The notes under the pieces: generated by a model
Database searches by the model: none
What the model was told of the DNA's origin: nothing
Seen by the model: only the letters and a program-made list of their open reading frames with translations
Assembly: GCF_021655095.1 (NCBI RefSeq)
Contig: NZ_PPXW01000001.1
Span: forward strand, 163,375 to 200,994
Source: Clostridium sp. Cult1
GTDB lineage: Bacteria; Bacillota; Clostridia; Tissierellales; Tepidimicrobiaceae
Direction of reading: 5' to 3'
Length of the DNA stretch: 37,620 nucleotides
Translations under genes and position numbers: made by a program
Shown: positions 16,027-25,736 of the stretch, piece by piece
Layout: each line of letters starts with the position of its first letter
Position numbering within the stretch: the stretch's first letter is position 1

Positions 16027-17031
16027 CTAATCTTCCCCCTCTACTATAACTGCTCCATCTAATATCTCTTCTGGTAAACTAATACCCAATTTATCGGCTA
16101 TATCCTTATTTATAGTAAGTTCAGTTTCCGTTGGCCTAGAAACAGGTAATTCCTTTACTTCCTTTCCTTCTATTATATCTATAGCCATAAGTCCCGTTTC
16201 ATATCCTAGTTTATAATAGTCTAAACCTTCACAGGCTAAAGCTCCATTTTTAACCATAGGTTCATCTACTCCGATAGAACCTATATTATTATCTAAAGCC
16301 ACCTTAGTTATTATTGACATACTAGAAGCTATTAAATTATCCGATGGAAGGAATAGGAAGTCAATTTCTCTAACTTTACCACTTAGGGCTGGCTCTATCT
16401 CCGATGAATTAGTAACGGGTATTTGGACTATCTCAAGACCTTGTAATTTAGCTGCTTCTTTAGCCAGTTCTACTTGCACCTGAGAGTTTACTTCACTGGT
16501 ATTATAAGGTATTCCCACCTTTTTTGCATGAGGATAGATTGTTTTACCTAATTCTAATTGTTTCTCTATAGGCACCATATCTGTAGTTCCGGTTATATTT
16601 CCTTCTGGAGATTCTATATTTTGTATTAATCCTGCTGATATAGGATCTGTTACAGCTGTAAATAATATTGGAATATCTTTAGTAGATTGGAATGCGGCTT
16701 GGGCTGATGGGGTAGATATGGCAAGGATTAAATCTTTCTTCTGAGATACAAAGTTCTGAGCTATAGTTGTAGTTAATGCTATATCTCCTTGAGCAAACTG
16801 TGTATCTATTTCAATATTTTTTCCATCTTCATAGCCTTTCTCCTTTAAGGCATCGATGAACCCTTCCCGTGCTAAATCAAGAACGGGATTTTCAATAATT
16901 TGACTAATACCTATGGAAAATATTTTTTGAGAATTTTGAGATGAACATCCATTTAAAGATAAGCTAATAATTAATAACAAAATAAAGCCTAAGCACTTAC
17001 TTAGACTGGTAAGACCTTTATTACCTACCAT
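16027..17031 (-). CDS. ABC transporter substrate-binding lipoprotein (ABC_sub_bind, PF04392-like)
   Basis: 334 residues. The signal peptide ends in a lipobox, LNGC, with the lipidated Cys at 29. The mature part is a two-lobed periplasmic-type domain with the family's sequences GISQIIENPVLD near the start, ILFTAVTDPISAGL, GITGTTDMVPIE-like text, and FLPSDN. This family includes the tryptophan-binding TrpX and other, uncharacterised members, so the ligand remains open. GGAGG lies 8 bases upstream of the ATG. A promoter of consensus quality lies 100 bases upstream, just after the HutP-family gene. Confidence 0.92.
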   Translation of the reverse strand: MVGNKGLTSLSKCLGFILLLIISLSLNGCSSQNSQKIFSIGISQIIENPVLDLAREGFIDALKEKGYEDGKNIEIDTQFAQGDIALTTTIAQNFVSQKKDLILAISTPSAQAAFQSTKDIPILFTAVTDPISAGLIQNIESPEGNITGTTDMVPIEKQLELGKTIYPHAKKVGIPYNTSEVNSQVQVELAKEAAKLQGLEIVQIPVTNSSEIEPALSGKVREIDFLFLPSDNLIASSMSIITKVALDNNIGSIGVDEPMVKNGALACEGLDYYKLGYETGLMAIDIIEGKEVKELPVSRPTETELTINKDIADKLGISLPEEILDGAVIVEGED

Positions 17032-17071
17032 GCTACCATCCTCCTAATATTAATTTTTGAATTGATAAATC

Positions 17072-17112
17072 CTACTAATCTACCTTCCTACCCTTAGCCT
17101 ACAGGCTATCTA
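17072..17112 (-). promoter_or_regulatory. UAG-triplet-rich leader of the ABC importer mRNA
   Basis: Seven UAG triplets fall within 41 bases of the transcribed leader (starting at minus-strand positions 17112, 17108, 17101, 17090, 17082, 17077 and 17074), with spacers of 1, 4, 8, 5, 2 and 0 bases. A small hairpin AGCCU-GU-AGGCU covers part of it. No intrinsic terminator is visible in the leader. B. subtilis HutP binds NAG triplets in RNA, and a HutP-family gene is directly upstream, so this may be its target; that is inference. Confidence 0.35.
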
Positions 17113-17129
17113 CAAAAATATATGATTAA

Positions 17130-17158
17130 ATTATAATATGTTTTGAAATTATTGTCAA
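17130..17158 (-). promoter_or_regulatory. Consensus sigma-A promoter of the ABC importer operon
   Basis: On the minus strand TTGACA (17158-17153), exactly 17 bases, and TATAAT (17135-17130): a perfect match to the housekeeping consensus. It lies between the HutP-family gene and the importer, so the importer need not depend on read-through. Confidence 0.85.
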
Positions 17159-17174
17159 CAATATTTTGAATATT

Positions 17175-17594
17175 TTAATCTACTACTGGAATAGACCTAT
17201 GTCCAACTGCTATGGCTAAATCGTTTAAATGAAGTAGCCCTATACTTATAAATAAACAAACTACCACATGTTCCCCTGATCTAGCTATGCCTAATTTTCC
17301 ACCAAAATTAAGGCCTAATGCTTTAGAATCTACTTGGCTTATGGCATCCTTAGCTGCTCCTGCTACTGCCCCTTCATGGACATGAATATCCTTGATAATC
17401 CCCGTTTTTTTTGAAGCCACCAATGCTCTTTCTATAATCTTAGGTATAGAATTAATTAAATCTCCGCCAATGTCTACAGCTGCTCCTTTAATATCCCTTT
17501 TTTCAAATTCACCTATTAAAGTCTTCTCCTCTTCTCTAGTTGATACTGCTAATTTTATAGCTGCCTTTGCAACTTCCGTACTATTGTAATTCAT
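17175..17594 (-). CDS. HutP family regulatory protein
   Basis: 139 residues from ATG 17594, which has GGAGGG at good spacing; a longer frame to 17789 has no such site. It resembles clostridial HutP-family proteins: AAIKLAVSTREEE near the start, KGAAVDIGGD, the His-bearing IKDIHVHEGAVAGAAKDAI, LGLNFGGKLGIAR, and the terminal GHRSIP. In B. subtilis HutP uses His residues, L-histidine and a divalent metal to bind RNA and cause antitermination in the hut operon. No hut genes are present here; the downstream neighbour is an ABC importer with a UAG-rich leader. Family call solid, target unknown. Confidence 0.88.
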   Translation of the reverse strand: MNYNSTEVAKAAIKLAVSTREEEKTLIGEFEKRDIKGAAVDIGGDLINSIPKIIERALVASKKTGIIKDIHVHEGAVAGAAKDAISQVDSKALGLNFGGKLGIARSGEHVVVCLFISIGLLHLNDLAIAVGHRSIPVVD

Positions 17595-17806
17595 ACTAAT
17601 CCCTCCTATATATGTAATTGTATAATATATAAGAAAAAAATCCAATGATAAATGGATGATAAATTGATATAATCCTATGGTAACAAATATATATTGATTA
17701 TTGACTCCTATTGTGATAGCATTTTTCATATATAAAGTAAACTTATATATTGACAAATACAGAGAATTATCATAAATAGTCCTATACAAAAGAGAGGAGA
17801 AAAAAT

Positions 17807-18892
17807 ATGAAAACCAATGTTTATGTACTTTATGGAGGCAAATCTGTTGAACACGAGGTATCTTTAAAATCTGCTTCGGCTATACTAAATGCTTTAGATA
17901 GATCTAAATTCAATGTTTACCCAGTATATATTACAAAAGAAGGTATATGGTGTAATCTAGGATTATTAGAAGAGGAAATAGAGGATGTAAAACAACTACA
18001 AATTGAACCATCTACTACCGTAGCTAAATCCATAGGGGAGTTTCTAGCTAAGGATTTTAGGGAAGGGGAGAAAAATATCATATTCCCAGCTATCCATGGA
18101 ATTAACGGAGAAGATGGCACTATTCAAGGTCTCCTAGAACTATTAGATGTACCCTATGTAGGAAATGAAGTTTTATCCTCTGCTGCAGGAATGGACAAGG
18201 TAATAATGAGGGATATATTTGCTAAACATGGTATACCTCAAACAGAATACACTTCCCTTCGATTACATAATTGGAAAGAGGATGAAGAAAGATGCTATCA
18301 ACAGGTAGAAGAAAAAATCGGCTATCCTTGTTATATTAAGCCTGCTAATTCCGGTTCTAGCGTTGGAATATCTAGAGCTGAGAATAGGGAAAATCTTAAA
18401 AAGTCTTTCCAAGAAGCTTTCCTCTATGATTGTAAAATTATCATAGAAAAGGAAATCATAGGTAGGGAGATGCAAACCTCAGTTATAGGGAATGATTATC
18501 CTAAAGCCTCTGTCTCGGGAGAATTTATTATGGAAAAGCCTTTCTTCGATTATAATGCCAAATATATAGATGGTAAAATAATTCCCGTAGTCCCTGCCAG
18601 ATTAGAACCTGCAGTTGCTGATAAGGTAAGGGAAATGGCAATAAAATCTTTTAAGGTCCTAAATTGCTATGGTCTTGCTAGAGTAGATATATTCGTTACT
18701 GATGATAATCAAGTATTAGTAAATGAAGTAAATACCATGCCAGGCTTTACAGCGTTAAGTATGACTCCCGTTCTATGGGAAGCTACTGATGGTACTACCT
18801 ATGCTGAACTAATCGAATGGTTAATCCAATTGGCCTTCCAAAGGTATCAACAAAAAAAATCCATCTTGTATACAAGGGGCGTTGAAGAATGA
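17807..18892 (+). CDS. ddl: D-alanine--D-alanine ligase
   Basis: 361 residues of the ATP-grasp fold: GGKSVEHEVSL at the N-terminus, KPANSGSSVGIS (ATP loop), FFDYNAKY (the omega-loop region of Ddl rather than Van ligases) and NEVNTMPGFT (metal and substrate site). It joins two D-Ala for the peptidoglycan stem peptide. AGAGAGGAG precedes the ATG. Its last bases overlap the murF start by 4 (ATGA), so the two are coupled. A -35-like TTGACA lies at 17750-17755, but no good -10 follows, so the promoter is uncertain. Confidence 0.96.
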   Translation: MKTNVYVLYGGKSVEHEVSLKSASAILNALDRSKFNVYPVYITKEGIWCNLGLLEEEIEDVKQLQIEPSTTVAKSIGEFLAKDFREGEKNIIFPAIHGINGEDGTIQGLLELLDVPYVGNEVLSSAAGMDKVIMRDIFAKHGIPQTEYTSLRLHNWKEDEERCYQQVEEKIGYPCYIKPANSGSSVGISRAENRENLKKSFQEAFLYDCKIIIEKEIIGREMQTSVIGNDYPKASVSGEFIMEKPFFDYNAKYIDGKIIPVVPARLEPAVADKVREMAIKSFKVLNCYGLARVDIFVTDDNQVLVNEVNTMPGFTALSMTPVLWEATDGTTYAELIEWLIQLAFQRYQQKKSILYTRGVEE

Positions 18893-20295
18893 TAAAACGT
18901 AAATTAAAAGATATAGAATTAATGGTTAAAGGTTTAGGTTTAAAAAGGGAGTATGAAGACATTTATATAGAAGGGGTATCTACCGACTCGAGAACTATTG
19001 GAAAAGGCCAGTTGTTCATACCCTTAATAGGTGAAAACTTCAATGGACATAGTTTTATAGAACAAGCCATAAAAAAAGGTGCTATAGCCTCATTATGGGA
19101 CAAAAGTCAGCCTATACCTGAATTGGACTTTCCCTTTATTTTAGTAGAAGATACTTTAATAGCTCTTCAACAATTGGCTAAAGAATATAGAGAGCAGTTA
19201 AATGTGAAAGTAATTGGCATAACAGGTAGCAACGGCAAAACCACTACTAAGGATATTATAGCCAGTATATTGAGTACTAAATACAAAACAAAAAAAACTA
19301 AAGGCAACTACAATAACCTTATAGGTGCACCTCTTACCCTATTAGAATTAGATGAAGACACTGAAGTTTCTGTAGTGGAAATGGGAACGGATAAATTTGG
19401 GGAAATATCAATACTTACCTCTATAGCTAAGCCAGACGTAGCCATTATAACCAATATTGGTGAAGCCCATTTAGAGGATTTAAAAACTCCAGAAAACATT
19501 GCCAAAGCAAAGCTAGAAATATTGGAAGGGTTGTCTAAGGATGGATTATTCATATACTGGGGTGATGACCCAATACTAAAAAAGATAATAAAGGATATGG
19601 TAATAGAACAGAAAATCACTACCTATGGAATAGAAGAACCAAACGACTACCAATGTGAACTAGGATTAGTTGATGAAAATGGTATTTCCTTTAAGCTGAA
19701 AAAACCAGACGAGGAAGATTTTTTCCTACCGATGCTAGGAAAACACAATATGTATAATGCTACTGCAGCCATAGCAGTGGCTAGGTATTTTGATATACCA
19801 TTCAATCTAGTAAGAGAAGGTTTATACCATGTTGAAAAAACGGGAATGAGGAATGAGTTAGTATATGCAGAAGGTTTCACCATATTAAATGATTCCTATA
19901 AATCCAATCCTTCAAGTGTATTAGCAGCCTTAGATACCCTTTATCATATGGATCAATACAGTCAAAAAATAGCAGTATTAGGGGATATGTTAGGATTAGG
20001 TGAAGATGAAATAGCAATGCATGAGAATATAGGTAGAAAAATAGACCCAGAAAAAATTGATTATTTATTTACCATTGGACCTTTTGCCGAATATATAGCT
20101 AAAACTGCTAAGATAAAGTTTGAAAAAGATAAGATAATATCCTGTGTAAATAAGCCTCAATTAATTAAAAGATTAAAAAAGGTTATTAAACCTAAGTCCA
20201 TAATATTAGTAAAAGCTTCTAGACCTTTAGAATTAGAGGAAGTAGTGGATAAATTAAAAGAGGAAGTAGTATTGCCTAAAGATCGAGTCATATAA
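18889..20295 (+). CDS. murF: UDP-N-acetylmuramoyl-tripeptide--D-alanyl-D-alanine ligase
   Basis: 468 residues. The Mur ligase P-loop is GITGSNGKTTTKD, followed by the conserved KGNYNN and NIGEAHLE, and the C-terminal domain has NDSYKSNPSS and LGDMLGLG. It adds the D-Ala-D-Ala made by the upstream enzyme to the UDP-MurNAc peptide. The ATG lies inside the ddl end, a common ddl-murF pair in Clostridia. A terminator stem begins at its stop codon. Confidence 0.96.
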   Translation: MIKRKLKDIELMVKGLGLKREYEDIYIEGVSTDSRTIGKGQLFIPLIGENFNGHSFIEQAIKKGAIASLWDKSQPIPELDFPFILVEDTLIALQQLAKEYREQLNVKVIGITGSNGKTTTKDIIASILSTKYKTKKTKGNYNNLIGAPLTLLELDEDTEVSVVEMGTDKFGEISILTSIAKPDVAIITNIGEAHLEDLKTPENIAKAKLEILEGLSKDGLFIYWGDDPILKKIIKDMVIEQKITTYGIEEPNDYQCELGLVDENGISFKLKKPDEEDFFLPMLGKHNMYNATAAIAVARYFDIPFNLVREGLYHVEKTGMRNELVYAEGFTILNDSYKSNPSSVLAALDTLYHMDQYSQKIAVLGDMLGLGEDEIAMHENIGRKIDPEKIDYLFTIGPFAEYIAKTAKIKFEKDKIISCVNKPQLIKRLKKVIKPKSIILVKASRPLELEEVVDKLKEEVVLPKDRVI

Positions 20296-20331
20296 ATAAG
20301 ATGTGGAGGACAATCCTTCACATCTTATTTT
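20294..20331. terminator. Shared bidirectional terminator of murF and recQ
   Basis: AAATAAGATGTG-GAGGA and TCCTT-CACATCTTATTT form a long stem with one bulge around CAA. The stops of both convergent genes, murF TAA 20293-20295 and recQ TAA 20327-20325, lie at or in the stem, so one hairpin serves both. Confidence 0.9.
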
Positions 20332-22493
20332 AATCCATTTTTTATTATTATAATCCGTATATCTTCATAGCTTATTTCTTCTGGTAATATTTCCTTAATA
20401 GGCCTCAATCTCTCCAATCCTACTTGATCTATGGCTTTTAGTATCTTTTCTTCCTTGGTTGGATCATCTATAAACCTAAACCAATCTACTGTTTTTCCTC
20501 TCTCCTCGCACCTTTCCAAATGCTTGATTATGGTATTAAGAGTAAGATTCCTTATTTTTGCAATCTCCTCTAAGGAAAGGCCTTCTAAATAACAGTTATA
20601 AGTTTCCTCATACCTGTCTATAGATTCTACTTTTAGTGATTTCTCTATCTCCACTCTTTTAATATTAGAAATATCCATATTGTTCCTATCCAAATAATCC
20701 CTAATTATATTGATAAAATCTTCCCCATAGTTCTCATATTTCATTAAACCTATGCCTTTTATCCTTAAAAATTCTTCCTTATCCTTGGGAAAGTAAGTAG
20801 CCATTTCCTTTAAAGTGGAATCATGAAATATTATAAATGGAGCTACACCCTTTTGTTGAGCTAATCTATACCTAAGTTCCCTTAACTCGGCAAACAATTT
20901 TTTATCGTAATTTTCATCTATATACTCTAAATCCAAGGTCCTTTTTCTAGTAATTTGTTTTGATTCTAATAGTTCTTTCTTATGGTATACTTTCACGTCT
21001 CCCTTTAATACTGGAATGGAAGCTGATGTCAATTTTAAAATGGGATATTTGTCTGCTGTCATATGGATATAATCCATGGCTACCAAGGTCATAATAATCT
21101 CCTTTAAAGCTGGTTCTGTATACTCCTTCATAATCCCATAAGTAGATAGATTATCTAAACCTAATTCCAATATCCGCTTCCCTTTAGACCCTTTTAAAAT
21201 CTGGGTTATCATAGTAGCTCCATATCTTTCCCTGACCCTATATATACAAGAAAGGATCTTCTGGGCTTCTATTGTAATATCTACCATCTCCGATTGACTT
21301 AAGCAGTTCCCACAATTATCACATTTTTCATCTTCTATTTCCTCTCCAAAATACTTCAATATACTATTTCGCAGGCATTCGTTAGTATTGCAATAATCCA
21401 CCAAATATTGAAGGTTTTTATATAACATAGTCTCCCTTTCCTGAGAAAAGGTGCTACTCTGAATTAAAAACTTCTGTTTAACTATATCCCCAGGAGAGTA
21501 AAGGAGTATACAATCACTAGCTTCACCGTCTCTACCAGCCCTGCCTGCTTCTTGGTAATAGGCTTCCATATTTTTAGGCATATTATAATGGATTACAAAC
21601 CTAATATCTGGTTTATCTATACCTAGTCCAAAGGCATTAGTAGCAACGATAACCCTGACTTTATTATATATGAAATCATCTTGATTTTTTTGTCTAGTGT
21701 TGGAGTCCATACCCCCATGATAATTTACAGCAGATATACCCTTTTCTATTAATTTCTCTGTCAAGGATTCTACGGTTTTTCTAGTAGCACAATAGATTAT
21801 CCCTGATTCCTCTCGGAAACTTTCTTCCAAATAATCTATTAAATATTTAAATTTGTTCCTTACCTTTATGACCTGATAGAATAGATTAGGCCTATCGAAA
21901 CCTATTATAGATACTATAGGATCTTTTAATCCTAATAAGGTTTTAATTTCCTCTACTATTTCTCTAGTGGCAGTAGCTGTATAGGCAGAAACAACTGGTC
22001 TATTATCTAAAGAATTAATAAATTTAGGTATTTCAAGATAACTAGGTCTAAAATCATGACCCCATTGGCTTATACAATGAGCTTCATCTACTGCAACCAT
22101 GGAGATATGAATGCTCTTTACTAAATTTAAAAATAGATATGTATTTAACCGCTCTGGAGCTATATATAAGATTTTATATTTTTTTGCCTTTATATCCTGT
22201 AACCTAATATTGAATTCTCTATCACTAAGGGTACTGTTTATAAAGGTTGCAGGTATTCCCATCTCCTCTAATGAATCTACTTGGTCCTTCATAAGGGAAA
22301 TCAAAGGTGAAATAACTATAGTTATCCCTTCCATTAAAACAGCAGGCAATTGATAACAAAGGGACTTACCTCCACCAGTAGGCATTACCCCTAATACATC
22401 TCTACCTTCTAAAGTCCCTTCTATTAAAATCTTTTGACCTTTTTTAAACTCATTAAACCCAAAAATATTCTTTAATCCTTTATAAATATCCAT
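20325..22493 (-). CDS. recQ: ATP-dependent DNA helicase RecQ
   Basis: 722 residues. The N-terminal helicase core has MPTGGGKSLCYQLP (Walker A), DEAHCISQWGHDFRP (motif II and the aromatic loop), TATATREI and the domain-2 motif YYQEAGRAGRDG. The RQC zinc site is C-N-T-N-E-C ... CDNCGNC. An HRDC domain follows (RELRYRLAQQKGVAPF to DFINIIRDYL), then a helix-turn-helix tail (GLSLEEIAKIRNLTLNTIIKHL) as in B. subtilis-type RecQ. It unwinds recombination and replication intermediates. The start has AGGAG upstream. All key residues are present. Confidence 0.96.
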   Translation of the reverse strand: MDIYKGLKNIFGFNEFKKGQKILIEGTLEGRDVLGVMPTGGGKSLCYQLPAVLMEGITIVISPLISLMKDQVDSLEEMGIPATFINSTLSDREFNIRLQDIKAKKYKILYIAPERLNTYLFLNLVKSIHISMVAVDEAHCISQWGHDFRPSYLEIPKFINSLDNRPVVSAYTATATREIVEEIKTLLGLKDPIVSIIGFDRPNLFYQVIKVRNKFKYLIDYLEESFREESGIIYCATRKTVESLTEKLIEKGISAVNYHGGMDSNTRQKNQDDFIYNKVRVIVATNAFGLGIDKPDIRFVIHYNMPKNMEAYYQEAGRAGRDGEASDCILLYSPGDIVKQKFLIQSSTFSQERETMLYKNLQYLVDYCNTNECLRNSILKYFGEEIEDEKCDNCGNCLSQSEMVDITIEAQKILSCIYRVRERYGATMITQILKGSKGKRILELGLDNLSTYGIMKEYTEPALKEIIMTLVAMDYIHMTADKYPILKLTSASIPVLKGDVKVYHKKELLESKQITRKRTLDLEYIDENYDKKLFAELRELRYRLAQQKGVAPFIIFHDSTLKEMATYFPKDKEEFLRIKGIGLMKYENYGEDFINIIRDYLDRNNMDISNIKRVEIEKSLKVESIDRYEETYNCYLEGLSLEEIAKIRNLTLNTIIKHLERCEERGKTVDWFRFIDDPTKEEKILKAIDQVGLERLRPIKEILPEEISYEDIRIIIIKNGLK

Positions 22494-22706
22494 TTTAAAA
22501 CTCCTAATTTATAAATAGTTTACTTTCTATTATAACATAGTTTAGCTAAATAGAGATGACTGCTGTAACTAAAGTAGAGAGAAAACTTTTATCGGATAAA
22601 ATTAGAAAATAATAGTATACTAAAGTTGATTAAACTATTAATTAATGATATCTTTAATTTAAATCGATAATATTTCGGATATTGAAATAATGAAAGGGAG
22701 GAAGCC

Positions 22707-25625
22707 ATGTTTAAATTAGGTAATAATTATTATGGATTTAAGCTAATAGAAGAAACTGAAGTTAAAGAAATCCAATCTATAGCAAGGATATTCACACATG
22801 AAAAAACCGGAGCAAAACTACTACATTTAGAAAATGATGACCATAATAAGGTGTTTTCCATAGGGTTTAGAACTCCTCCATCAGATAGTACAGGAGTTCC
22901 CCATATTATAGAACATTGTGTTCTATCTGGTTCTAGAAAATATATTACAAAAGAACCCTTTATGGATATGGTGAAAGGTTCTTTACAGACCTTCTTAAAC
23001 GCCATGACTTTTAGCGATAAAACCCTTTACCCTGTAGCCAGCAGAAATGAAAAGGACTTTTTCAACTTAATGGATGTCTATTTAGATGCAGTATTTTATC
23101 CTAAAATTTATGAAATACCTGAAATTTTTATGCAAGAAGGGTGGCATCATGAAATATTTGATGAAGAAGAAAATATTAGATATAAAGGAGTAGTCTATAA
23201 TGAAATGCAAGGCGCCTATTCTTCTCCAGAAAGGATATTGGGAGAAAATATAGGTAAATCCTTATATCCAGATACTTGTTATCAATATTCCTCTGGTGGA
23301 AATCCAGATATAATTCCTGAACTTAGCTATGAAGGCTTTTTAGATTTTCATAGAAGGTTCTACCATCCATCTAATAGCTATATATATCTATATGGCAATG
23401 GAAATGTTGAAAAACAACTTAAACATATAGATGAAAATTATCTATCCAATTTTGATAAAGCCGAAATCCATTCAACTATTGGAATTCAAAAACCTTTTAC
23501 CTCAAGAAACGAAATAGTAGATTATTATCCTATTTCCAGTGAAGAAAATGATGAAAATCGCAGCTATCTAAGCTTGAACTTCGTATTAGGAGAAAATACA
23601 GACCCAGAAATCTATCTTATGACTAGTATACTAAGCCAGTTGCTAGTAGAATCGGAAGCAGCACCATTAAAAAAAGCTTTACTAGATGAGGGCATAGGGG
23701 AAGATATTTTTCCCGTTAGCTCCGGAGGACTACAGCCTAGCTTTGGTGTAGTTGCTAAAAATACTTCTCCAGACAAAAAGGCACAGTTTGAAAAGGTAAT
23801 TTTTGAAACATTAAATAATTTAGTTGAAAATGGAATAGATAGAAAACTAATAGAAGCCTGTATAAATATAGTTGAATATGACCTTAGAGAAGCATCCAAG
23901 TTTCCAACTAAAGGTATTGTCTATAATATGATATCTTTAGATAGCTGGTTATATGATGGGGATCCTTTAGTCCATTTACAATTTGATAAGACTTTAAATA
24001 AGCTAAAATCCAATATGGACACTAGTTATTTTGAAAATTTCATTAAAGAGCGAATAATCAACAATCCTCATAGTTCTCTGGTAATAATTGAACCAAAGAA
24101 AGGGTTAGGAGAAGAAAAACAGAGAATTATGGAAGGAAAATTGGATGAATATAAAAAATCTTTAAGTCCAGAGGAAATTAAAGAATTAATTGAGGAAAAT
24201 AATAAACTAAAGGAAATGCAGGTTGCCGATGATTCGGAAGAAGCTAAAGCTACTATCCCTAAACTCTCCATAGCCGATGTAGAACCAAAAGCCCAAGTTA
24301 TCCCTCAGAAGATAATTAAAGAAGATAAGTTGACAATATTGTCTCATAATATATTTACAAGTAAAATTGCTTATGTAGATTTCTATTTTGATATTAGCAT
24401 GGTAGAGGAAAAGTTAATCCCTTATATTAATCTACTGATAGGATTGCTAGGGAAAATAGATACTAAAAAAAGACCTTACTCCCAATTAGCCAATGAAATC
24501 TACATCCATACTGGCGGCATAGACTTTGATGTTACCTGTTACGACCAAAAGAATAGTGATGAATTATACCATCCTAAACTTATTGTGAAAGGAAAAGCCA
24601 TAGGGGATAATATAACCAAAATGATGGAGCTTGTTTCTGAATTGATTACTCAATCAAAAATTGAAGATAAGAAACGTATTAAAGAATTATTCCAACAGAT
24701 GAAATCACGAATAGAAATGACCATATTTGATGCAGGACACTCGGTAGCCGCTAGTAGAGTTAGCTCCTATTTTTCACCTTCTAAAAAGTATATGGAAAGG
24801 TTAAAAGGTCTAGACTTCTATTGGTTCTTATCTGATATACTTGAAACTTTTGATAGCAATAGTGAAGAAATTTTATCTAATTTGAATAAGGTTTATAATA
24901 TGGTATTTAGCGCAGATAATTTAATCCTTAGCTTTACTGGAGACGAGGATGATTTTTCATTGGTAAAGGCTAATTTACCTATTGTAATAGATAAACTTAA
25001 TACACTAGACTTTCAACCTATAAAATATGGCTTTGCTGAAGAAAGGTTAAATGAAGGTATATTATCTTCAGCTAATGTCCAATACGTTTCAAAAGGATAT
25101 AATTTTAGGAGACTAGGATTTAACTATAATGGTAGCATGAGAGTTTTATCCACCATATTGAGTAGAGATTATCTTCACAATAAGATTAGAGCCCAGGGTG
25201 GAGCCTATGGTGCAGGTATTCTATTGGATAGAACTGGCCATATAGTAACCTTCTCCTATAGGGACCCAAATTTAGATAGGACTATTCAGGTATATGATAA
25301 AATGGCAGATTATATCGATAGTTTAAATATAGATGAAGAAGAATTGACTACCTATATAATAGGAACTATGAGCCAATTAGATCCAGCTACCACTCCCCAT
25401 ATGAAGGGGCAGATTGCAACAAATAGATATATTTCAAAGATAACTCAAGAAGATATTCAAAAAACAAGGGATGAAGTTTTGGCTACAAAACTTGAAGATA
25501 TAAAGGCCTTTATACCTCTAATTGATAAGGCTATGAAAGAAGATTATCTATGTGTATTAGGCAATGAAAATATGATTAAGGATAATGAGAAACTATTTAA
25601 TAAGCTTGTACAGCTGAAGAAATAG
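22707..25625 (+). CDS. M16C insulinase-family zinc metallopeptidase (PreP-like)
   Basis: 972 residues, the usual length for the two-lobed M16C group. The inverted zinc motif HIIEHCVLSGSRKY supplies H-x-x-E-H, with the distal Glu in VYNEMQGAYSSPER. The second half holds the inactive lobe with RAQGGAYGAG, the substrate-binding Arg/Tyr region. Relatives include mitochondrial PreP and Plasmodium falcilysin; bacterial forms degrade peptides inside the closed chamber formed by the two lobes. No signal peptide is seen, so it is probably cytoplasmic. GGGAGGAAG precedes the ATG. Monocistronic. Confidence 0.94.
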   Translation: MFKLGNNYYGFKLIEETEVKEIQSIARIFTHEKTGAKLLHLENDDHNKVFSIGFRTPPSDSTGVPHIIEHCVLSGSRKYITKEPFMDMVKGSLQTFLNAMTFSDKTLYPVASRNEKDFFNLMDVYLDAVFYPKIYEIPEIFMQEGWHHEIFDEEENIRYKGVVYNEMQGAYSSPERILGENIGKSLYPDTCYQYSSGGNPDIIPELSYEGFLDFHRRFYHPSNSYIYLYGNGNVEKQLKHIDENYLSNFDKAEIHSTIGIQKPFTSRNEIVDYYPISSEENDENRSYLSLNFVLGENTDPEIYLMTSILSQLLVESEAAPLKKALLDEGIGEDIFPVSSGGLQPSFGVVAKNTSPDKKAQFEKVIFETLNNLVENGIDRKLIEACINIVEYDLREASKFPTKGIVYNMISLDSWLYDGDPLVHLQFDKTLNKLKSNMDTSYFENFIKERIINNPHSSLVIIEPKKGLGEEKQRIMEGKLDEYKKSLSPEEIKELIEENNKLKEMQVADDSEEAKATIPKLSIADVEPKAQVIPQKIIKEDKLTILSHNIFTSKIAYVDFYFDISMVEEKLIPYINLLIGLLGKIDTKKRPYSQLANEIYIHTGGIDFDVTCYDQKNSDELYHPKLIVKGKAIGDNITKMMELVSELITQSKIEDKKRIKELFQQMKSRIEMTIFDAGHSVAASRVSSYFSPSKKYMERLKGLDFYWFLSDILETFDSNSEEILSNLNKVYNMVFSADNLILSFTGDEDDFSLVKANLPIVIDKLNTLDFQPIKYGFAEERLNEGILSSANVQYVSKGYNFRRLGFNYNGSMRVLSTILSRDYLHNKIRAQGGAYGAGILLDRTGHIVTFSYRDPNLDRTIQVYDKMADYIDSLNIDEEELTTYIIGTMSQLDPATTPHMKGQIATNRYISKITQEDIQKTRDEVLATKLEDIKAFIPLIDKAMKEDYLCVLGNENMIKDNEKLFNKLVQLKK

Positions 25626-25660
25626 TAGTAAAAATAATGTAATTCCAGATTTTCAAGAAA

Positions 25661-25710
25661 GCACAGAGGACACTTAAGCAATATTTTAATGGCCAAGATG
25701 ACCTCTGTGC
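25661..25710. terminator. Hairpin between the convergent M16C and M20 genes
   Basis: GCACAGAGG (25661-25669) pairs with CCTCTGTGC (25702-25710) across a 32-base loop. T-rich tails follow on both sides (TACCTTTATTTT on plus, TTTCTTG on minus). The loop is large for a terminator, but the position between two gene ends fits. Confidence 0.6.
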
Positions 25711-25736
25711 TACCTTTATTTTCTCATATTTTAAGA

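Noticed and set aside
17032-17174. T-box or TRAP site upstream of the ABC importer
   Set aside because: The leader is under 100 bases, has no T-box bulge sequence or terminator, and the UAG spacing (1, 4, 8, 5, 2, 0) does not fit the 2-3 base spacing of TRAP sites.
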